From NCBI RefSeq assembly GCF_016908315.1, contig NZ_JAFBDQ010000005.1:188001-252000 (forward strand): a stretch of 64,000 nt of DNA, read 5' to 3'. A program made the translations under genes and the position numbers. Within the stretch, counting starts at the first letter, position 1. Each line of letters starts with the position of its first letter. Below, one piece after another: positions 60,543-64,000 of the stretch. The notes under the pieces were generated by a model. The model made no database searches, was not told the DNA's origin, and saw nothing but the letters and a program-made list of their open reading frames with translations. The stretch is from Halanaerobacter jeridensis. Its GTDB lineage: Bacteria; Bacillota; Halanaerobiia; Halobacteroidales; Halobacteroidaceae.

Positions 60543-61187
60543 TTATTTCTTATTTGTTTTTAAAATCCCATTTTCCACCCCGACATATACTTCCGGTACT
60601 TGACCTACAATTACTGCTTCACTGAGCGGCACTTGCGTGATTACACCTATGTCACTTCCTAAAAGCGGAAGCAACACTTTTACTTTCGTCTTAATCTTTA
60701 AGTATAGTTTATGACGACTTTGATTAATTCCTACTGCTTCAAAATCATCTATAATATTAGTTGTAGTAGCTCCATACGGAACTATTCTCACAGTCAATTT
60801 CGGACTATACTGTGAAAAAATCTCTATTCCAAAGATTCTCAATAAGGGTATTTTGATTAATTGCTTTTTCTGCTGTTCCAATAACTGCTGCAGTTGGAGA
60901 GTGATCTGCGAGGATAATTCGTTAATCAATTGTAAATTAGGCTGCATTAAAATAATTTGGCCCTGTTGATTAGTTTTTATCATCACTAAATCACTATAAG
61001 TAATATCTTTCGTCTGCTGATTGACCGCTTGATTAATTGTCTTGGTTAACATTGCTGTTATCTTAGATTGACAAATACTATGTAATATTGGCTGTAGAGT
61101 TAATTCGATAACTACAATCATCAAACTGCTAGCTACAATTAATATCAAAAATAAAACTATTAATTTTCTCTTTAAGTTCCAAAACAA
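60543..61187 (-). CDS. yunB: Sporulation protein YunB
   Basis: The protein of about 214 residues has an N-terminal membrane anchor (KLIVLFLILIVASSLMIVVI), followed by the YunB domain: IVVIELTLQPILHSICQSKI, INQAVNQQ, QPNLQLINELSSQITLQLQQ, IPLLRIFG and the C-terminal VGQVPEVYVGVENG. YunB is needed for spore formation in Bacillus and is kept in spore-forming Firmicutes, so the organism probably sporulates or descends from spore formers. The TTG at 61187 fits AAGGGGTGG; that ribosome site lies inside the 3' arm of the tyrS terminator hairpin. Confidence 0.88.
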   Translation of the reverse strand: MFWNLKRKLIVLFLILIVASSLMIVVIELTLQPILHSICQSKITAMLTKTINQAVNQQTKDITYSDLVMIKTNQQGQIILMQPNLQLINELSSQITLQLQQLLEQQKKQLIKIPLLRIFGIEIFSQYSPKLTVRIVPYGATTTNIIDDFEAVGINQSRHKLYLKIKTKVKVLLPLLGSDIGVITQVPLSEAVIVGQVPEVYVGVENGILKTNKK

Positions 61188-61231
61188 AATAACCACCCCT
61201 TATAATATAATATTACAAACAGGGTGGTTAT
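61181..61231 (-). terminator. Terminator after tyrS that overlaps the yunB ribosome site
   Basis: On the minus strand ATAACCACCC (61231-61222) and GGGTGGTTAT (61198-61189) form a perfect 10-bp stem with a 23-base loop, followed by TTTGTTTT. The 3' arm contains the yunB Shine-Dalgarno sequence, and the yunB start codon lies in the U-tract. Confidence 0.75.
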
Positions 61232-61239
61232 GTTCTAAT

Positions 61240-62460
61240 TTATTTTAAAATTATTTTAGCAAATCTCTTCTTTCCTACCCGAACAATCATTTCATCTTCA
61301 ACTTCTATATCAATATTAATTTTTTCATATTTTTCATCATTAAATCTGACTGCTCCTTGCTTAATCAATCGTCTAATTTGACTCTTACTATCTACTAAAC
61401 CAGTAGCATCAACTAAATCTACAATCCACATTTCCCCATTTTCTAATTCTTCTTTTTTAATCACTATTTCGTCAATATCATCAGGAGTACCACCTTGTTT
61501 AAATACCTTTTGAAATTCTTGGGCAGCCTGCTCAGCAACTTCTTCATCATAATATTCAGCTACAATAGTTCGGGCCAACTTCTTCTTAGCCTTCATTGGA
61601 TGATAACTACCATCTTCTAAACCGGACTTAATAGTCTCTACTTCATCACCAGCTAAATCTGTAACTAATTCAAAGTATCTCCCAATTAACTCATCAGGTA
61701 GAGACATTGTTTTACCGTACATTTCTGATGGAGCCTCATCGATTCCTATGTAGTTATCCTTACTCTTACTCATCTTATTTACCCCATCCAATCCTTCTAA
61801 TAGAGGCATCATAATTATCGCCTGCGGTTGTTGTCCATATTCTTTCTGTAACTTTCGACCTGCTAAGAGGTTAAACTTCTGGTCAGTACCTCCTAATTCT
61901 ACATCAGCTTCTATAGCTACTGAATCATAAGCTTGCAAGATAGGATAAAAGAATTCATGAATACTAATTGGCTGATTGTTTTGATAACGATTAGAAAAAT
62001 CCTCTCTTTCTAACATTCGGGCTACTGTATATTGTGATGATAATTCAATTGCATCACTAAAATCCAAATCTGACAGCCACTCGCTATTGAAAACAACTTT
62101 AGTCTTTTCTGAGTCTAGCACTTTGAACATCTGCTCTTTATAAGTTTCAGCATTCTTCTTTACTTCTTCATCAGTTAACTGCTGTCTTGTTTCTGATTTT
62201 CCAGTTGGGTCTCCAATTTTCCCAGTAAAATCACCAATCAACAAATATACCTCATGACCCATATCTTGAAATTGTTTTAACTTCTGTAATACAACAGTAT
62301 GTCCTAAATGAATATCTGGCGCTGTAGGGTCTAGTCCAAGTTTTACCTTCAATGGTCTATCTTCTTTTTTTGCTTCTTTTAACTTATCAACTAAATCGTC
62401 TTCACCAATCATTTCTGAACTACCACGTTTAATAATTTCTAATTGTTCTGCAATTTCCAT
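61240..62460 (-). CDS. tyrS: Tyrosyl-tRNA synthetase
   Basis: The 406-residue class I synthetase charges tRNA-Tyr. It has [20 protein letters not shown] with the HLGH form of the HIGH motif, [36 protein letters not shown], and [12 protein letters not shown] as the KMSKS loop. The C-terminal S4 domain starts at about residue 340 ([17 protein letters not shown]). This longer form with the HLGH motif matches the TyrZ-like clade rather than classic TyrS. GGGAGG precedes the ATG at 62460. No T-box leader is visible, unlike many Firmicutes tyrS genes. Confidence 0.95.
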   Translation of the reverse strand: MEIAEQLEIIKRGSSEMIGEDDLVDKLKEAKKEDRPLKVKLGLDPTAPDIHLGHTVVLQKLKQFQDMGHEVYLLIGDFTGKIGDPTGKSETRQQLTDEEVKKNAETYKEQMFKVLDSEKTKVVFNSEWLSDLDFSDAIELSSQYTVARMLEREDFSNRYQNNQPISIHEFFYPILQAYDSVAIEADVELGGTDQKFNLLAGRKLQKEYGQQPQAIIMMPLLEGLDGVNKMSKSKDNYIGIDEAPSEMYGKTMSLPDELIGRYFELVTDLAGDEVETIKSGLEDGSYHPMKAKKKLARTIVAEYYDEEVAEQAAQEFQKVFKQGGTPDDIDEIVIKKEELENGEMWIVDLVDATGLVDSKSQIRRLIKQGAVRFNDEKYEKINIDIEVEDEMIVRVGKKRFAKIILK

Positions 62461-62494
62461 GATATTGCCTCCCAAATACAATTATTCAATCTGA

Positions 62495-62523
62495 ATTTTA
62501 TCACACTTAAATTTAAATATCAA
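62495..62523 (-). promoter_or_regulatory. tyrS promoter
   Basis: TTGATA and TAAAAT are separated by 17 bases on the minus strand. The start would fall about 30 bases before the tyrS ATG, leaving no room for a T-box riboswitch. Confidence 0.7.
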
Positions 62524-62597
62524 TCAATAAAAAACAAATTCTAAACATGATTAGATAGAAAAGAATCAGGGAAACACTATATATGAATAAAAATTTA

Positions 62598-62606
62598 TGT
62601 TATAAT
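62598..62606 (+). promoter_or_regulatory. Extended -10 promoter of the PBP gene
   Basis: TGTTATAAT is an extended -10 box (TG-N-TATAAT), 23 bases before the ATG. The -35 region (TATATA at the usual distance) is weak, which extended -10 promoters tolerate. Confidence 0.5.
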
Positions 62607-62629
62607 AAATTTGTGAAAGGAGGATTTTA

Positions 62630-64000
62630 ATGATAAATTTCAAACAAAAGGCTAGCCAATTAGCTATAATTTCTATTATATTAATTTTTGCAATTGGCCT
62701 CGGTAGTGCTATTGGAGTAATTACTTGGGTTATTAATGAAAGCCCAGATATCTCTGATTATGGTCAATGGAAAACAAGTGAAAGTACTATTATATATGCT
62801 TCCAATGGCGAACCCTTAACTAAATTATATGAAGAAAATAGAGTCTATGTCAGCTTAGATCAAATACCAACTAACTTACAAAATGCTGTTATCTCAATTG
62901 AAGATGCTAGATTCCGCAACCACCATGGTCTAGATTTCAAAGGGATTTTACGAGCAATTTGGGTCGATTTAAAACACATGGCTAAAGTGGAAGGTGCCAG
63001 TACAATTACTCAACAACTAGCTAAAAACGCATTATTAACCCATAAAAAATTATTCTCGCGTAAATTACAAGAAATGTATATTGCCCTTCAATTTGAAAGA
63101 ATGTATACTAAAAATGAAATCTTAGAATTTTATCTCAATGAAATATTCTTAGGCCATAGCGCTTATGGAGTCCAAAGTGCTGCTAAATTTTATTTTAACA
63201 AAGATGTAGAGAACTTAACCTTATCTGAAAGCGCTCTAATAGCGGCTTTAATTAAAGCACCAAATGCTTATTCTCCCTATCGCAATAAAGATACAGTAAG
63301 GTCAAGAAGAAATATTGTTTTAAACAAAATGGCAGAACAAGATTATATTACAGAAAAACAAGCTCAAAAAGCAAAACAACAAGCCATTAAATTAGAAAGA
63401 CCAACTGAAGATAATGAAAAATTAGCTCCTTATTTTGTTAATCATATTAGAAAAAAACTGATTGATAAATTTGGAGCACAAAGAGTTTATACGGGGGGGC
63501 TAGAAGTTCATACCACCCTTGATATTAAGATGCAAAAACAAGCTAATGCTTCAATTGAAAATGCTCTTAAAACTGGATATATACCAACTATTTCTAGAAA
63601 AGTAGGTCAAGGCGATAAACAACCTCAATTAAGTTTAATTACAGTCAACCCTAATAATGGTCATATTAAAGCTATGGTTGGAGGGCGTGGCAATGATAAG
63701 TTTAATCGAGTAACCCAAGCTTATCGACAACCAGGGTCATCTTTTAAACCCTTTGTTTATACTACAGCAGTTGAGCAAGGGATGGGAACTGGTAGTGTAA
63801 TCGATGATAGTTTAAAAAAATACAAAACTGAGTTGAATGGTGATAAAACTTGGATGCCGAAAAACTATAACGAAAAATATTTAGGACCAACTACTTTAAG
63901 AATCGGTCTAGCTAAATCAGTTAATGTTATGGCAGTTAAATTATTAGATGAAGTTGGGGTTTCTGAAACTATAAGTACCACTCAAGACTTAGGAATTAAT
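62630..64000 (+). CDS. Class A penicillin-binding protein (PBP1A-like), N-terminal part cut by window edge
   Basis: The frame runs to the window end and shows 457 residues. A short cytoplasmic tail and one membrane segment (LAIISIILIFAIGLGSAIGV) are followed by the GT51 transglycosylase domain: VISIEDARFRNHHGLDFKGI with the catalytic glutamate (SIED), GASTITQQLAKNALL, RKLQEMYIALQFERMYTKNE and EFYLNEIFLGHSAYGVQSAA. The transpeptidase domain begins about residue 330 and contains RQPGSSFKPF with the active-site S-x-x-K. Later SxN and KTG motifs lie outside the window. The protein polymerises and crosslinks peptidoglycan outside the membrane. AAAGGAGG precedes the ATG. Confidence 0.93.
   Translation, partial: MINFKQKASQLAIISIILIFAIGLGSAIGVITWVINESPDISDYGQWKTSESTIIYASNGEPLTKLYEENRVYVSLDQIPTNLQNAVISIEDARFRNHHGLDFKGILRAIWVDLKHMAKVEGASTITQQLAKNALLTHKKLFSRKLQEMYIALQFERMYTKNEILEFYLNEIFLGHSAYGVQSAAKFYFNKDVENLTLSESALIAALIKAPNAYSPYRNKDTVRSRRNIVLNKMAEQDYITEKQAQKAKQQAIKLERPTEDNEKLAPYFVNHIRKKLIDKFGAQRVYTGGLEVHTTLDIKMQKQANASIENALKTGYIPTISRKVGQGDKQPQLSLITVNPNNGHIKAMVGGRGNDKFNRVTQAYRQPGSSFKPFVYTTAVEQGMGTGSVIDDSLKKYKTELNGDKTWMPKNYNEKYLGPTTLRIGLAKSVNVMAVKLLDEVGVSETISTTQDLGIN

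Noticed and set aside
62461-62629. T-box riboswitch upstream of tyrS
   Set aside because: The promoter lies only about 30 bases before the start codon and no T-box (AGGGTGGNACC-like) sequence or terminator is present.

Overview
The window is AT-rich, low-GC Gram-positive-type DNA. Strong AGGAGG-like ribosome sites precede many genes, σA-type promoters and U-tailed intrinsic terminators are common, and most genes lie on the minus strand. Gene content suggests an anaerobic, halophilic or halotolerant, possibly spore-forming member of the Firmicutes, most like the Halanaerobiales (Orenia, Halobacteroides or Acetohalobium type). Reasons: lysine 2,3-aminomutase with beta-lysine acetyltransferase (Nε-acetyl-beta-lysine osmolyte synthesis), a sensory [FeFe]-hydrogenase fused to a chemoreceptor signalling domain, the sporulation protein YunB, and LL-diaminopimelate aminotransferase. 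The taxonomic placement is inference. No rRNA, tRNA or CRISPR array was seen.

Layout. 0-5 kb: the start of an alpha-2-macroglobulin-like gene (cut by the window edge), the hydrogenase-like sensor hydS, and an AAA-ATPase/PD-(D/E)XK protein. 5-11.3 kb: an aromatic amino acid operon read on the minus strand as hutP-aroH-hisC-aroF-tyrA-aroA. It is preceded by a remarkable leader with 15 UAG triplets in about 106 nt followed by an intrinsic terminator, probably a HutP- or TRAP-like attenuator and the best candidate here for an undescribed regulatory system. 11.3-19.7 kb: a BaiN/YhiN flavoprotein, hflKC, a PAS-HD-GYP regulator, a secreted SIMPL-like protein and deoD. 19.7-28 kb: a xylFGH-type sugar ABC transporter flanked by two paralogous chemoreceptors, with a structured terminated RNA behind a consensus promoter upstream of xylF. 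28-34 kb: nadABC with an EIIC-like permease and the repressor NiaR, including a likely operator on the nadA promoter. 34-45.8 kb: small genes (DUF1540 and an acidic 55-residue protein), DUF421, glycogen genes glgA-glgP, dapL, a zinc phospholipase C-like protein, an MFS permease and ablAB. 46-49.3 kb: zur and znuACB with a perfect palindromic Zur box. 49.3-54 kb: an M23/LysM envelope hydrolase, argF, a hemerythrin and a frameshifted Cache-GGDEF gene. 54.3-57 kb: a nitrogen cluster of two PII proteins, a GlnR-like MerR regulator and glnA. 57-58.7 kb: a TnpB-related gene with degenerate nuclease motifs. 58.9-64 kb: an AI-2E family permease, a PRC-barrel protein, yunB, tyrS and the start of a class A penicillin-binding protein.

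Three copies of a miniature inverted-repeat element (ends TCTATATAAAG/CTTTATATAGA) lie just upstream of yhiN, the DUF421 gene and zur. Local regulation is written into the DNA: HutP or UAG triplets for aromatic synthesis, NiaR for NAD, Zur for zinc uptake and GlnR/PII for nitrogen. Many operons end in clear hairpin terminators.
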